Shown in pieces: positions 1 to 8,166 of a DNA stretch of 64,000 nt; position 1 is the stretch's first letter, and each line of letters starts with the position of its first letter. The notes below the pieces were generated by a model. The model made no database searches. It worked only from the letters and a program-made list of their open reading frames with translations, and was not told the origin of the DNA. Source of the stretch: Pseudomonadota bacterium (GTDB taxonomy: Bacteria > Pseudomonadota > Alphaproteobacteria > Rhizobiales > Devosiaceae); assembly GCA_023388175.1 (NCBI GenBank), contig JAEWGT010000005.1, positions 62,001 through 126,000 on the forward strand, written 5' to 3'. Both the position numbers and the translations under genes were made by a program.

Positions 1-650
1 GGTAGATGACCGCCATGAACGGCACGATGATCTCGGCCACGCGCGCGATCTGCCTGATGCCGCCGAAAATCACGATCCCGGTCAGCACTGCCAGCGCCAG
101 TCCAACCCAGAGCTTGTCGAAGCCGAAGGCGCCCTGAAAGGCGTCGGCTATGGAATTGGCCTGAACGGCGTTGAAGACCAACCCGAAGGCCAGGATCAGG
201 CAGACCGAAAAGATCGCACCCGCCCAAGGGGCATTGAGACCCCTGGCAATGTAAAAGGCCGGACCACCGCGATATTCGCCCTTGTCGTTCCGCGTCTTGT
301 AGAGCTGGGCCAGCGTGGATTCCGAATAGGCCGTCGCCATGCCGACCAGCGCCACCATCCACATCCAGAAGATTGCGCCGGGCCCGCCGAGATAGAGCGC
401 GACCGCCACACCGGCCAGATTGCCGGTGCCCACGCGCGAGGCGAGCGAGGTGCAGAGCGCCTGAAACGGGGTAATGCCGGCGCTGTCATTGCGCTTGCCG
501 CCCATCACCGCACGGAACATTTCCGGGAAATTCACGATCTGGATGAAACCCAGCCGCACCGTGAAAAACAGCCCCACAGCCAGCAGGCCATAGATGAGGA
601 TATAGCCCCAGAAGATATCGTTGAGAAAGTTGATGATCGGATCAAGCATG
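1..650 (-). CDS. Alanine/glycine:cation symporter (AGCS family), N-terminal part
   Basis: The reading frame starts with ATG at 650 (minus strand) and runs off the left edge without a stop, so only about 216 N-terminal residues are visible. Translation shows a hydrophobic first segment (MLDPIINFLNDIFWGYIL), then the family signature around GTGNLAGVAVALYLGGPG followed by FWMWMVALVG, and a later TYR-rich hydrophilic loop ending in GGPAFYIARG. These match the sodium- or proton-coupled alanine/glycine symporters of the inner membrane. Full members have about 450-500 residues and 10-12 membrane helices, so more than half is outside the window. The next gene on this strand (YmdB-like) ends 147 bases upstream, so it may be a separate unit. 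The substrate cannot be told from this part. Confidence 0.88.
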
Positions 651-796
651 GCCCATTGCCTTTCATGCGTGGACGATTGATCGGCACGTCACGCCGCGTC
701 CGGGGCCATAATCCGCTTCAAGCCGGCAAACGAGTCTGCGCCCTGCCGCGACCATTCGATCCGATCCCAGATCGGACATCTCGGCAAGGGGAAAAA

Positions 797-1621
797 TCAG
801 GCGCTTGGGAAGTCGGGCAGCGCCTGCGCCAGTACGCCACCCAGCCGCAGCGGCGCCACATATCGCGCCAGCCCGGAGCGCGGGTCGGTTTCCACGGCAA
901 TACCGCAAACCGTGGCCTCGCCCTCGGCCGGGGTGAAACGTCCATTGGGGATGCCGGTGAGGAACCGGTTGAGCGGCTCTTCGGTATCGGTGCCGATAAT
1001 GGAGTCGAAGTCCCCGCACATGCCGGCATCAGCCTGAAAGGCGGTGCCGCCTTTGAGCACACGATGATCGGCGGTGGGGATATGGGTATGGGTTCCCACC
1101 ACAAGGCTCACCCGTCCATCGAGAAAGTGGCCCATGGCCTGAATTTCCGAGGTCGCTTCTGTGTGAAAATCCACGATGATCGCATCGGCGACTTCCCCCA
1201 AAGGCGCGTCGGCAATGGCCGCTTCCACCGCACGAAAGGGGTCGTCGATGGGCGGCATGAACACGCGGCCCAGCGCATTGACCACCAGAACCCGGTGCCC
1301 GTTGCGTCCCTCGACCAGCATCGCCCCGCGCCCCGGCGTGCCGGACGCGTAGTTGATCGGGCGGATCAGGGTCGGCTCACGCTCGATATAGGTCAGCGCC
1401 TCGCGCTGGTCGAAGGCATGATCGCCCAGCGTGACGATGTCCGCACCAGCATCGCGCAGCGCCTGGAAATGGCTTTCGATCAGCCCCTTGCCGTGGCTGG
1501 CATTCTCGCCATTGACCACGACAAAATCGAACTTGTATTGGGCGATGAGGCCTGGAAGGCGTTCCGCCACGGCATCGCGGCCGGCACGGCCCATCACATC
1601 GCCCAGAAACAGAAATCTCAT
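797..1621 (-). CDS. TIGR00282 / YmdB-like metallophosphoesterase
   Basis: A 274-residue calcineurin-like metallophosphoesterase. Visible metal-site motifs are GDVMG with D8, VNGENASHG with E39-N40, FHTEATSE and the double-histidine GTHTHIP. In Bacillus subtilis the homologue YmdB hydrolyses 2',3'-cyclic nucleotide phosphates and affects RNA turnover and biofilm decisions; the role in alphaproteobacteria is not settled. One oddity is the motif normally written GNHxWD, which here reads GDHAFD, so the usual metal-ligand Asn is Asp67. The gene overlaps the stop of the upstream cyclo-ligase by four bases (ATGA), implying translational coupling, a pairing common in related genomes. Length is normal for the family. 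Confidence 0.9.
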   Translation of the reverse strand: MRFLFLGDVMGRAGRDAVAERLPGLIAQYKFDFVVVNGENASHGKGLIESHFQALRDAGADIVTLGDHAFDQREALTYIEREPTLIRPINYASGTPGRGAMLVEGRNGHRVLVVNALGRVFMPPIDDPFRAVEAAIADAPLGEVADAIIVDFHTEATSEIQAMGHFLDGRVSLVVGTHTHIPTADHRVLKGGTAFQADAGMCGDFDSIIGTDTEEPLNRFLTGIPNGRFTPAEGEATVCGIAVETDPRSGLARYVAPLRLGGVLAQALPDFPSA

Positions 1622-2205
1622 GCGGTCTTCTCGAAAAAGCGGACGCCCTGCTCGGTAATCACCGCGTCGAGGGGAATATCGTGGCTCTCGCGCGGGATAT
1701 GCTTCAATTCCTGTGCTGCGAAGGCCAAACCGACCAGCATCGGCTTTTTGCCGATGGCGGCCAGCGTGCGGTCATAATAGCCGCCACCATAGCCGAGCCT
1801 TGTGCCGGCTGCGTCAAAGCCCAGAAGCGGCATCAGCACCAGGTCGGGCTCGGCACGCGGGGCGTGATCGGAAGGCGCCAGCGTACCGAAACCGGCCTCA
1901 TATAGCGGCTGGTCGGCCTCCCAGACTCGCAGATCCAGCGGCGCATCGGCGCCCGCTACAACCGGCAATACCACTTTCTGCCCGCCATCCATCAGCCGGA
2001 TCAGGATCGGCTGACAATCAAGCTCGTCGCGGATGCGCCAATAGCCGGCGATGATATCCTCTGGCGCATAGGCAATAGTGTCGAAGAAGAACCGGGCCAC
2101 CGCGACGGCGGCGTCCTGCCGTTGTTCCGCGCTCAGCGCCGCGCGGGCGGCATGGGCCTCTTTGCGCAGGGCGGCCTTGGCGTCTTCGATTGCAGGATCG
2201 GCCAT
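1618..2205 (-). CDS. ygfA: 5-formyltetrahydrofolate cyclo-ligase
   Basis: A 195-residue cytosolic enzyme that converts 5-formyl-THF to 5,10-methenyl-THF with ATP, returning folate to the one-carbon pool. The diagnostic GYGGGYYDRTL loop near residues 138-148 is intact, preceded by LVLMPLLGFD and an N-terminal AALRKEAHAARAAL segment typical of the family. The start is ATG at 2205. It lies directly downstream of the predicted 6S RNA and zapA, the classical ssrS-ygfA arrangement of proteobacteria, in which the enzyme can be expressed by readthrough of the 6S transcript. It is coupled by a four-base overlap to the YmdB-like gene. Confidence 0.93.
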   Translation of the reverse strand: MADPAIEDAKAALRKEAHAARAALSAEQRQDAAVAVARFFFDTIAYAPEDIIAGYWRIRDELDCQPILIRLMDGGQKVVLPVVAGADAPLDLRVWEADQPLYEAGFGTLAPSDHAPRAEPDLVLMPLLGFDAAGTRLGYGGGYYDRTLAAIGKKPMLVGLAFAAQELKHIPRESHDIPLDAVITEQGVRFFEKTA

Positions 2206-2217
2206 GCGCCCTCGTGT

Positions 2218-2382
2218 CGAACATCAATTCAGGTGCCACCCTGGCCGTGGGACATGCGATCCCGGGAACCTACTCACGTAGGTGGGCGCCGTATGTCCGA
2301 GCCCACGGGCCCGGTCAGGGACAGCTCCCTTAGGATCGATTAAGGCCCCGGGGATATGTGAAGTCCTCACGCGCCGGGCAGC
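2218..2382 (-). ncRNA. ssrS: 6S RNA (ssrS), predicted
   Basis: The spacer between zapA and ygfA folds on the minus strand into a long interrupted rod. Plus-strand 2239-2243 pairs with 2316-2320, 2245-2250 with 2303-2308, 2250-2255 with 2293-2298, and the tip is a perfect 6-bp hairpin at 2268-2283 with a GUGA loop on the RNA. A second small hairpin (AGGGA/UCCCU, 2317-2330) competes with the base of the rod. Position, length (about 165 nt) and rod shape fit 6S RNA, which binds sigma70 RNA polymerase in stationary phase. Ends are estimates: the 5' end from the promoter at 2389-2417, the 3' end from the distance to ygfA. Confidence 0.72.
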
Positions 2383-2388
2383 GGATGA

Positions 2389-2417
2389 GATATAGGCGCA
2401 TGATTGCGGCGCTGCAA
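2389..2417 (-). promoter_or_regulatory. Sigma70-like promoter of the 6S RNA
   Basis: On the minus strand TTGCAG (2412-2417) and TATATC (2389-2394) are separated by exactly 17 bases, placing a start point near 2382. It lies between the zapA stop and the structured RNA, so it gives the RNA a transcription unit independent of zapA. Confidence 0.5.
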
Positions 2418-2463
2418 AGGGGCTGGGATCAAATCCGGCCAGTTTTGCAGAGCTTGCCAACGG

Positions 2464-2835
2464 CTATGGCAGTTGCATCGACCCATCCAGGGAGTCCGCG
2501 ACGCTTTCCAGCGCCCGCGAGGCATCCACCAGCTTCCTGGCAAAACTGGCCTCGGTGTTTTCGAGTTCGGTGGCGATTTCTTGGCCGGCGCGGGTGAGTT
2601 CGAGCACTTCCCGTTCCAGCGCCGCGACCTTGCGCTCCGCCTCGGCCAGTTCATCCAGCACCGCAATGCCCGCCATGACGGTAAGGCGATTGTCGCCGAT
2701 TTCGCCGACCGCGCCCTTGAGCCCTTCGACATGCTTGTTGAACCGCTCGGCAAGACCGATCAGGTGCCCCTGCTGACCCTCTTCGCAGGCCATGCGGTAT
2801 TTGCGGCCATTGATCTCGACATTGACTTCGGGCAC
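2464..2835 (-). CDS. zapA: Cell division protein ZapA
   Basis: A 123-residue protein beginning VPEVNVEINGRKYRMAC, the N-terminal beta segment of ZapA, followed by a long heptad-rich helix (about residues 55-110, with ALEREVLELTRAGQEIATEL) that dimerises. ZapA binds FtsZ filaments and bundles them in the Z-ring. The GTG start at 2835 was preferred to longer frames because a GGAG lies 8 bases upstream and the first coded residues match the family start. The GTG follows the DUF4164 stop codon by four bases, so the two are almost certainly co-translated. A longer open frame reaching 3057 is antisense or out-of-frame extension only. Confidence 0.88.
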   Translation of the reverse strand: MPEVNVEINGRKYRMACEEGQQGHLIGLAERFNKHVEGLKGAVGEIGDNRLTVMAGIAVLDELAEAERKVAALEREVLELTRAGQEIATELENTEASFARKLVDASRALESVADSLDGSMQLP

Positions 2836-2839
2836 GGGC

Positions 2840-3127
2840 CTACTCCGCCTTCTGCAACACGGCGCGCACGGTCTCCATGGCTTCGACCAGCCGGCGCGAC
2901 ACGTCATGGGCGCTGTCATCGAGCCGCTTGGCACGCGCCGCCGTCTTGTCGAGTTCGGTGGCCAACCGGGCCCGCTCATGCACCAAACGCTGGGTATCGA
3001 CCTCAATACGCTGCTGACGCTGAATACGGGTGCCGAGTTCGCGCGTGCTGGTCTCAAGCCGGGCCAGTGCCCGGTCGAACCGTGCGGCTGCGGCGATCAA
3101 GCCCTCTTCAAGTTCCGTCTCACTCAT
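2840..3127 (-). CDS. DUF4164 coiled-coil protein
   Basis: A 95-residue, charged, almost wholly helical protein (MSETELEEGLIAAAARFDRA onward), with repeated Arg/Glu/Leu heptads through residues 10-90 and no signal peptide or membrane segment. It matches DUF4164, a family found next to zapA in Hyphomicrobiales. Function is unknown; its fixed place in front of zapA suggests a role with the divisome, which is inference. Start chosen at the Met beginning MSETE; the frame continues upstream to 3184 but those extra codons lack family similarity. It opens the zapA-6S-ygfA unit and is divergent from tkt, sharing the 243-base spacer 3128-3370. Confidence 0.8.
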   Translation of the reverse strand: MSETELEEGLIAAAARFDRALARLETSTRELGTRIQRQQRIEVDTQRLVHERARLATELDKTAARAKRLDDSAHDVSRRLVEAMETVRAVLQKAE

Positions 3128-3262
3128 GGCCGCTATCGCCCTCAGGACGCATCGATTCAAGCAGTTCCAGCCTGCCCCAGCCACGCCGCCTTTGCAACCG
3201 CGTTGGCGCGTTAAACCCCCGGAAATCAGCCTTGTGCCGAACGCGAAACGGGCTTGGTGACA

Positions 3263-3290
3263 TTGACAGGAAGGCCGAACCTGTTATGCC
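3263..3290 (+). promoter_or_regulatory. Candidate tkt promoter
   Basis: TTGACA at 3263-3268 and TATGCC at 3285-3290 are separated by 16 bases, about 80 bases before the tkt start. The -35 is a perfect consensus and the -10 is poor. The rest of the 3128-3370 spacer shows no other clear element. Confidence 0.35.
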
Positions 3291-3370
3291 TCAAGCCGCT
3301 TTTTGGGAGGAGGCACGCCGGTCCGCCGCCCCCGACAAACCCTAGCCTTTTTGAAAGAGCGGTCTTGCCC

Positions 3371-5347
3371 ATGACAAACACAGCCCAGCAGAACGAACTG
3401 GCCAACGCGATCCGGTCCCTGTCCATGGACGCGGTCGAAAAAGCCAATTCGGGTCACCCCGGCCTGCCCATGGGCTGCGCTGACATCGCCACGGTGCTGT
3501 TCACAAAGATCATGAAGTTCGATCCTGCCGACCACAAATGGGCCGACCGCGACCGCTTCATTCTCTCGGCCGGCCACGGCTCCATGCTGCTCTATTCCTC
3601 GCTCTATCTTCTGGGCTACGAGGACATGACCATCGAGCAGGTGAAAAATTTCCGCCAGCTCGGCTCCAAGACCGCCGGCCACCCTGAATATGGCCACGCC
3701 ACCGGCATCGAAACCACCACCGGCCCGCTAGGCGCAGGCCTGGGCAATTCGGTTGGTTTCGCCGTCGCCGAAGCCAAGCTCGCTGCCGAATTCGGCTCGG
3801 ACATTGTCGACCACTATACTTATGTGCTGGCCGGTGACGGTTGCCTCATGGAAGGCATTTCCCAGGAAGCCATTTCGCTGGCCGGCCACCTCAAGCTCAA
3901 CAAGCTGGTGGTGATCTGGGACAACAACGACATCACCATCGACGGCAAGGTCTCCAACGCCGACTCGACCGACCAGATTGCCCGCTTCAAGGCGGTGGGC
4001 TGGAACACGATCGAGGTTGACGGTCATGATCAGGACGCCATCGAAAAAGCGCTCCTCGACGCCAAGACGTCGACAGACAAGCCAACCCTGATTGCCGCCA
4101 AGACCACGATCGGCTTCGGCGCGCCCAAGAAGGCCGGCACGGAAAAGGTCCACGGCGCTCCGCTCGGGGCCGAAGAACTGGCCGGCGCCAAGGCCGCGCT
4201 CGGCATCGATTACCCCGCCTTTGAAGTCCCCACCCATATTCTCGACGCCTGGCGCGCTGCCGGCACCCGCAGCCAGAACATCCGCGGCGAGTGGGAAGCC
4301 CGTCTCGCCAAGTCGGACAAGAAGGACGAGTTCACGCGCCGCATGAACGGCAAGCTGCCGTCCGATTTCGCCGAAGCCTTTGTCGCCTACAAGCAGAAGC
4401 TGGCCGAGGACAAGCCCAAGGTGGCGAGCCGCAAGGCCAGCCAGATGGCGCTCGAAGTCATCACCAAGACCGTGCCGGAAGTTCTGGCCGGCTCGGCCGA
4501 CCTCACCCATTCCAACCTCACCAATACCCCGGACACGGTGCCCTTCCAGGCCGACAACCATTCCGGCAATTACATGATGTATGGCATCCGCGAGCATGAA
4601 ATGGGCGCCGCCATGAATGGCGCGGCCCTGCATGGCGGCCTCATCCCCTATGGCGGCACGTTCATGGTCTTTACCGACTATGCCCGCCCGGCCATTCGCC
4701 TCGCCGCATTGATGGAAATCCGCTCCATCTTCGTCATGACCCACGACTCCATCGGTCTGGGCGAAGACGGCCCGACGCACCAGCCGGTCGAGCATCTGAC
4801 GGCGCTGCGCGCCATTCCCAATCTCAACGTCTTCCGCCCGGCAGACGCCATGGAAACGGCAGAATGCTGGGAACTGGCGATGGCTGCGGAAAAGACCCCG
4901 TCCATTCTCGCACTCTCCCGCCAGAACCTGCCGGCCGTCCGCACCGAGTATTCGGCCGAGAACAAGTCAGCCAAGGGCGCCTATACGCTGGTTGGCCCGG
5001 CGGATGCCGACGCGGTGATTTTCGCCACCGGCTCGGAAGTGGCCATCGCCGTGGAAGCGCAGAAGGAACTGACCGAAAAGGGCATTTCGGCCCGCGTCGT
5101 CTCCGTGCCGTCCATGGAGCTCTTCAACCAGCAGTCCGACGCCTATAAGGCAGAAGTGATCGGCAAGGCCAAGGCCCGCGTTGCAGTGGAAGCCGGCATC
5201 GAGATGAGCTGGAACAAGCTGCTTGGCGACAAGGGTCGTTTCGTTGGCATGCACTCATTCGGCGCATCGGGTCCGATTGACGCACTCTATGCCCACTTTG
5301 GCATTACGCCGAAGGCCGTTGTTGAAGCCGTCACCGCACAGTTGTAA
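3371..5347 (+). CDS. tkt: Transketolase
   Basis: A 658-residue thiamine-diphosphate enzyme that moves two-carbon ketol units between sugar phosphates in the pentose phosphate pathway. The N-terminal pyrophosphate domain shows SGHPGLPMGCADIA and the ThDP motif GDGCLMEGISQEA..., and the pyrimidine domain has GIREHEMGAAMNG and the substrate loop around GEDGPTHQPVEHL. Length and motifs are complete. Start taken at MTNTAQQNELANAIR; an in-frame extension to 3254 lacks similarity and overlaps the putative promoter. It is the first gene of the glycolytic/pentose block, 49 bases before gap, and likely co-transcribed with it. Confidence 0.97.
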   Translation: MTNTAQQNELANAIRSLSMDAVEKANSGHPGLPMGCADIATVLFTKIMKFDPADHKWADRDRFILSAGHGSMLLYSSLYLLGYEDMTIEQVKNFRQLGSKTAGHPEYGHATGIETTTGPLGAGLGNSVGFAVAEAKLAAEFGSDIVDHYTYVLAGDGCLMEGISQEAISLAGHLKLNKLVVIWDNNDITIDGKVSNADSTDQIARFKAVGWNTIEVDGHDQDAIEKALLDAKTSTDKPTLIAAKTTIGFGAPKKAGTEKVHGAPLGAEELAGAKAALGIDYPAFEVPTHILDAWRAAGTRSQNIRGEWEARLAKSDKKDEFTRRMNGKLPSDFAEAFVAYKQKLAEDKPKVASRKASQMALEVITKTVPEVLAGSADLTHSNLTNTPDTVPFQADNHSGNYMMYGIREHEMGAAMNGAALHGGLIPYGGTFMVFTDYARPAIRLAALMEIRSIFVMTHDSIGLGEDGPTHQPVEHLTALRAIPNLNVFRPADAMETAECWELAMAAEKTPSILALSRQNLPAVRTEYSAENKSAKGAYTLVGPADADAVIFATGSEVAIAVEAQKELTEKGISARVVSVPSMELFNQQSDAYKAEVIGKAKARVAVEAGIEMSWNKLLGDKGRFVGMHSFGASGPIDALYAHFGITPKAVVEAVTAQL

Positions 5348-5396
5348 GAGAGCCTCGCCTCCCTTCTCTTTCCTTCCGCCCTAGGAGCGTCACATC

Positions 5397-6404
5397 ATGG
5401 CAGTTCGCGTCGCCATCAATGGCTTTGGCCGCATTGGCCGCAACGTTCTCCGCGCCATCATCGAATCCGGCCGCACCGACATCGAAGTCGTGGCCATCAA
5501 CGATCTCGGCCCGGTCGAAACCAATGCCCACCTTCTGCGCTTTGACAGCGTGCATGGCCGTTTTCCGCACACGGTGACAGTCGATGGCGACACTATCGAT
5601 GTGGGTCGCGGCCCCATCAAGGTGACTGCGGTCCGCGATCCGGCCGAACTGCCACATGGCGAAATGGGCGTCGATATCGCCCTCGAATGCACCGGCATTT
5701 TCACCTCCAAGGAAAAGGCTTCGGCCCATCTCAAGGCCGGCGCCAAGAAGGTGATCATCTCCGCCCCCGGCGATGGCGCCGACAAGACCATCGTCTATGG
5801 CATCAACCATGCGAGCCTCACCAAGGACGACGTGGTGATCTCGAACGCCTCCTGCACGACCAACTGCCTCGCGCCGCTGGCCTATGTGCTGCACAAGGAA
5901 TTCGGCATCGAAAAGGGAATGATGACCACCATCCATTCCTATACCGGTGACCAGCCGACGCTCGACACCATGCACAAGGATCTCTATCGCGGCCGTGCGG
6001 CTGCGCTCAGCCAGATCCCGACCTCGACCGGCGCCGCCAAGGCCATTGGCCTGGTGCTGCCCGAGCTCAAGGGCAAGCTGGATGGCGTTTCGATCCGCGT
6101 GCCGACCCCGAACGTGTCCTGCGTCGACTTCAAGTTCATCGCCAAGCGCGACGTGACCGCCGAAGAAATCAACGCGGCCGTGAAGAAATATGCCGATGGC
6201 GAACTCAAGGGCGTGCTGGGCTATACCGACCAGCCCAACGTCTCCATCGACTTCAACCACGACCCGCACTCCTCCACCATGGCGCTCGACCAGACCAAGG
6301 TGATGGACGGCAATTTCGTGTCGGTCCTCTCCTGGTACGACAACGAATGGGGCTTTTCCAACCGCATGGCCGACACGGCCGTGGCCTTGGGCAAGACACT
6401 CTGA
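5397..6404 (+). CDS. gap: Glyceraldehyde-3-phosphate dehydrogenase, type I
   Basis: A 335-residue enzyme converting glyceraldehyde-3-phosphate, phosphate and NAD+ to 1,3-bisphosphoglycerate. It shows the Rossmann start VAINGFGRIGRNVLRA, an NDL motif after the second strand that favours NAD+ over NADP+, the catalytic SNASCTTNCLAPLA with its cysteine, and the C-terminal SWYDNEWGFSNRM. The gene is preceded by AGGAG about 9 bases before ATG. It follows tkt closely and is closed by a good terminator at 6427-6454, so tkt-gap forms a two-gene unit, with pgk downstream transcribed separately. Confidence 0.97.
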   Translation: MAVRVAINGFGRIGRNVLRAIIESGRTDIEVVAINDLGPVETNAHLLRFDSVHGRFPHTVTVDGDTIDVGRGPIKVTAVRDPAELPHGEMGVDIALECTGIFTSKEKASAHLKAGAKKVIISAPGDGADKTIVYGINHASLTKDDVVISNASCTTNCLAPLAYVLHKEFGIEKGMMTTIHSYTGDQPTLDTMHKDLYRGRAAALSQIPTSTGAAKAIGLVLPELKGKLDGVSIRVPTPNVSCVDFKFIAKRDVTAEEINAAVKKYADGELKGVLGYTDQPNVSIDFNHDPHSSTMALDQTKVMDGNFVSVLSWYDNEWGFSNRMADTAVALGKTL

Positions 6405-6426
6405 GGCGGTTGAAGCATCGGAATTG

Positions 6427-6454
6427 AAAGGGCGTCCCACGGGGCGCCCTTTTC
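6427..6454 (+). terminator. Rho-independent terminator after gap
   Basis: AAAGGGCG pairs with CGCCCTTT around a short loop, followed by TTTT, 22 bases after the gap stop codon. Confidence 0.8.
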
Positions 6455-6485
6455 ATATATCGACCCGCCCCTTCTTTCGTCACCA

Positions 6486-6546
6486 CCGGGCTTGTCCCGG
6501 GGGTTCATGGCGCGGCAAGATGGATTGCCCGGACAAGCCGGGCAAT
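6486..6546. repeat. Intergenic palindromic repeat (double hairpin)
   Basis: Two imperfect palindromes lie side by side: CCGGG-CTTGT-CCCGG at 6486-6500 and ATTGCCCGG-ACAAG-CCGGGCAAT at 6524-6546, whose loops are reverse complements of each other (CTTGT and ACAAG). This has the look of the short GC-rich mobile palindromes scattered in Hyphomicrobiales genomes. No second copy was seen in this window, so calling it a repeat family is inference from resemblance. Confidence 0.5.
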
Positions 6547-6574
6547 GACGATCCCAGGACAGTTTTGCGAGGCG

Positions 6575-7114
6575 ATGACCCACTTGACCCTCAACCGATC
6601 CATCCGCTGGCACGGCATCGATCTCGATACATTCGAGCACGCCCACATCATCGCCAATGGCCGCGACACGCGCATTCGCGGTGCCATTATCGGGCCCGAT
6701 TTCGGCCTGTTCTATCGCCTCAAGCTCGATGAGAACGGCCATACGCGCACGGTGAAAATCGAGCGCGCCGATGGCAGGGTGCTGGAACTGTTCGCCGACG
6801 GCGCCGGCGGCTGGTCCGATGACCGTGCCGAGCCGCTCCCGGCCCTTCGCGGTTGCATCGACGTCGATATATGGCCGACGCCAATGACCAATTCCCTGCC
6901 CATCCGGCGTATGGACTGGGGCGACCAGCCCATACGCTTCGCCATGGTCTGGATCGACGCCACCGATCTCAGCCTGAAACGCTCCGAACAGATCTATACA
7001 AAGCTGGACGACACCCATTTCCGCTACCAGTCAGCCGACTTCGAGCGGATCATCACGGTGGATGAGGACGGCCTTGTAATCGACTATCCCGGCCTGTTCG
7101 GCCTGGCCGACTAG
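6575..7114 (+). CDS. Putative glycolipid-binding protein (DUF1089-like)
   Basis: A 179-residue soluble protein with no signal peptide. The beta-rich pattern (RGAIIGPDFGLFYRLKLDEN, TRTVKIERADGRVLEL, GCIDVDIWPTPMTNSLPIRR) resembles the putative glycolipid-binding family PF06475 (PA1994-like), whose structure is similar to lipoprotein-localisation folds but whose ligand is not established. ATG at 6575 is preferred to ATG at 6545 because the latter overlaps the palindromic repeat and adds ten unrelated residues. The gene stands alone between the gap terminator and mipZ, an unusual insertion into a tkt-gap-pgk block. Function in the cell is unknown. Confidence 0.75.
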   Translation: MTHLTLNRSIRWHGIDLDTFEHAHIIANGRDTRIRGAIIGPDFGLFYRLKLDENGHTRTVKIERADGRVLELFADGAGGWSDDRAEPLPALRGCIDVDIWPTPMTNSLPIRRMDWGDQPIRFAMVWIDATDLSLKRSEQIYTKLDDTHFRYQSADFERIITVDEDGLVIDYPGLFGLAD

Positions 7115-7178
7115 ATCGGCAAGACGACCCGGACCGCTGTACGATTTCCCCCACGTTTTGATACCCCGGCGCTGCCCG

Positions 7179-7195
7179 TTAGCGCATTGTTAACC
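7179..7195 (+). promoter_or_regulatory. CtrA-like box upstream of mipZ
   Basis: TTAG-CGCATTG-TTAACC matches the CtrA full site TTAA-N7-TTAAC with one mismatch in the first half. It lies 53 bases before the mipZ start. CtrA is the alphaproteobacterial cell-cycle response regulator; binding here is inferred from sequence only. Confidence 0.4.
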
Positions 7196-7247
7196 ATGCG
7201 ATCCCTTCATGGTCAGGCGGAGTTCAATCCTGATTTGGAGTCGATCC

Positions 7248-8081
7248 ATGGCCGATGGCAGAGCCCACATCATCACCGTCGGAAACGAAAAGGGCGGCTC
7301 GGGCAAGTCGACCACCGCCCTGCATCTGGCCGTTTATCTGCTGCATCAGGGTCATTCGGTCGCCACCATCGATGTCGACAGCCGCCAGCAGACCCTCACC
7401 CGCTATGTCCGCAATCGTCGCGCCACAGCCGAAGCGAGCGGGCGCGACGTGCTGATGCCAAGGCATGTCCACTTGCCAACCGCCTGGGGCGATTCCATCA
7501 CCGAAAACCAGCGCGTCGAGCTGGACATTTTCAACCGCGCCATGGCCGAGTTGCGCGGCGCGGTTGATTTCGTGGTTATCGATACCCCCGGCTTCGATGG
7601 CAATCTGGCCCGGCTCGCCCATTGCGCGGCCGATACGCTGATTACCCCGATCAATGACAGCATGATCGACCTCGACGTCCTCGCGCGCATCGATCCCAAA
7701 ACCGGGGCGCCGCTTGAGGCCAGCCCCTATACGCGCAATGTCCACAAGGCCCGCGCTGAGCGGCAGAAATCCGGCGCGCAACTGGATTGGGTCCTTGTGC
7801 GCAATCGCATTTCCAATCTCGGTTCGCACAATGCCAGCCGCGTGCAATATCTGGTCGAGCGCCTGTCCGGCGGGCTCGGCTGCCGTCTGGCCGATGGCAT
7901 TGCCGAGCGCGTCATCTTCCGTTCGCTGTTCCTCACCGGCATGACGGTGTTCGATCCGCTCGAAGCCGACATTCTCGGCGCGGCCCCATCCATGTCCCAT
8001 GTCAATGCGCGGCAGGAATACCGGGCGCTCGTCGCCGCCCTCAATCTGCCGGACAAGGCGACGCTGCGGCTTTCGGCCTGA
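7248..8081 (+). CDS. mipZ: Division-plane positioning ATPase MipZ
   Basis: A 277-residue ParA/MinD-type ATPase. It has the deviant Walker A VGNEKGGSGKSTTALHLAVY, the switch I region DVDSRQQTLTRY, and Walker B FVVIDTPGFDG. The long insert after it (around PKTGAPLEASPYTRNVHKAR) and the segment LVRNRISNLGSHN are typical of MipZ rather than ParA. MipZ forms bipolar gradients by binding ParB at the origin and DNA, and inhibits FtsZ assembly near poles, so it places the division site at midcell. Start set at MADGRAHII; the frame extends 13 codons upstream. It is a single-gene unit between the glycolipid-binding-like gene and pgk. Confidence 0.9.
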   Translation: MADGRAHIITVGNEKGGSGKSTTALHLAVYLLHQGHSVATIDVDSRQQTLTRYVRNRRATAEASGRDVLMPRHVHLPTAWGDSITENQRVELDIFNRAMAELRGAVDFVVIDTPGFDGNLARLAHCAADTLITPINDSMIDLDVLARIDPKTGAPLEASPYTRNVHKARAERQKSGAQLDWVLVRNRISNLGSHNASRVQYLVERLSGGLGCRLADGIAERVIFRSLFLTGMTVFDPLEADILGAAPSMSHVNARQEYRALVAALNLPDKATLRLSA

Positions 8082-8166
8082 CGAGATTTTTCGTTCTCCC
8101 GCTTTCGGCTTTCGTGCCACTCTGCTAACCCACGGCACACCATGACCTGACTGCGGAGACTGACCG

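Noticed and set aside
656..1777. Long plus-strand open frame (373 codons) opposite the YmdB-like gene
   Set aside because: The minus strand carries full metallophosphoesterase and cyclo-ligase motifs; this frame has none and ends inside both genes.
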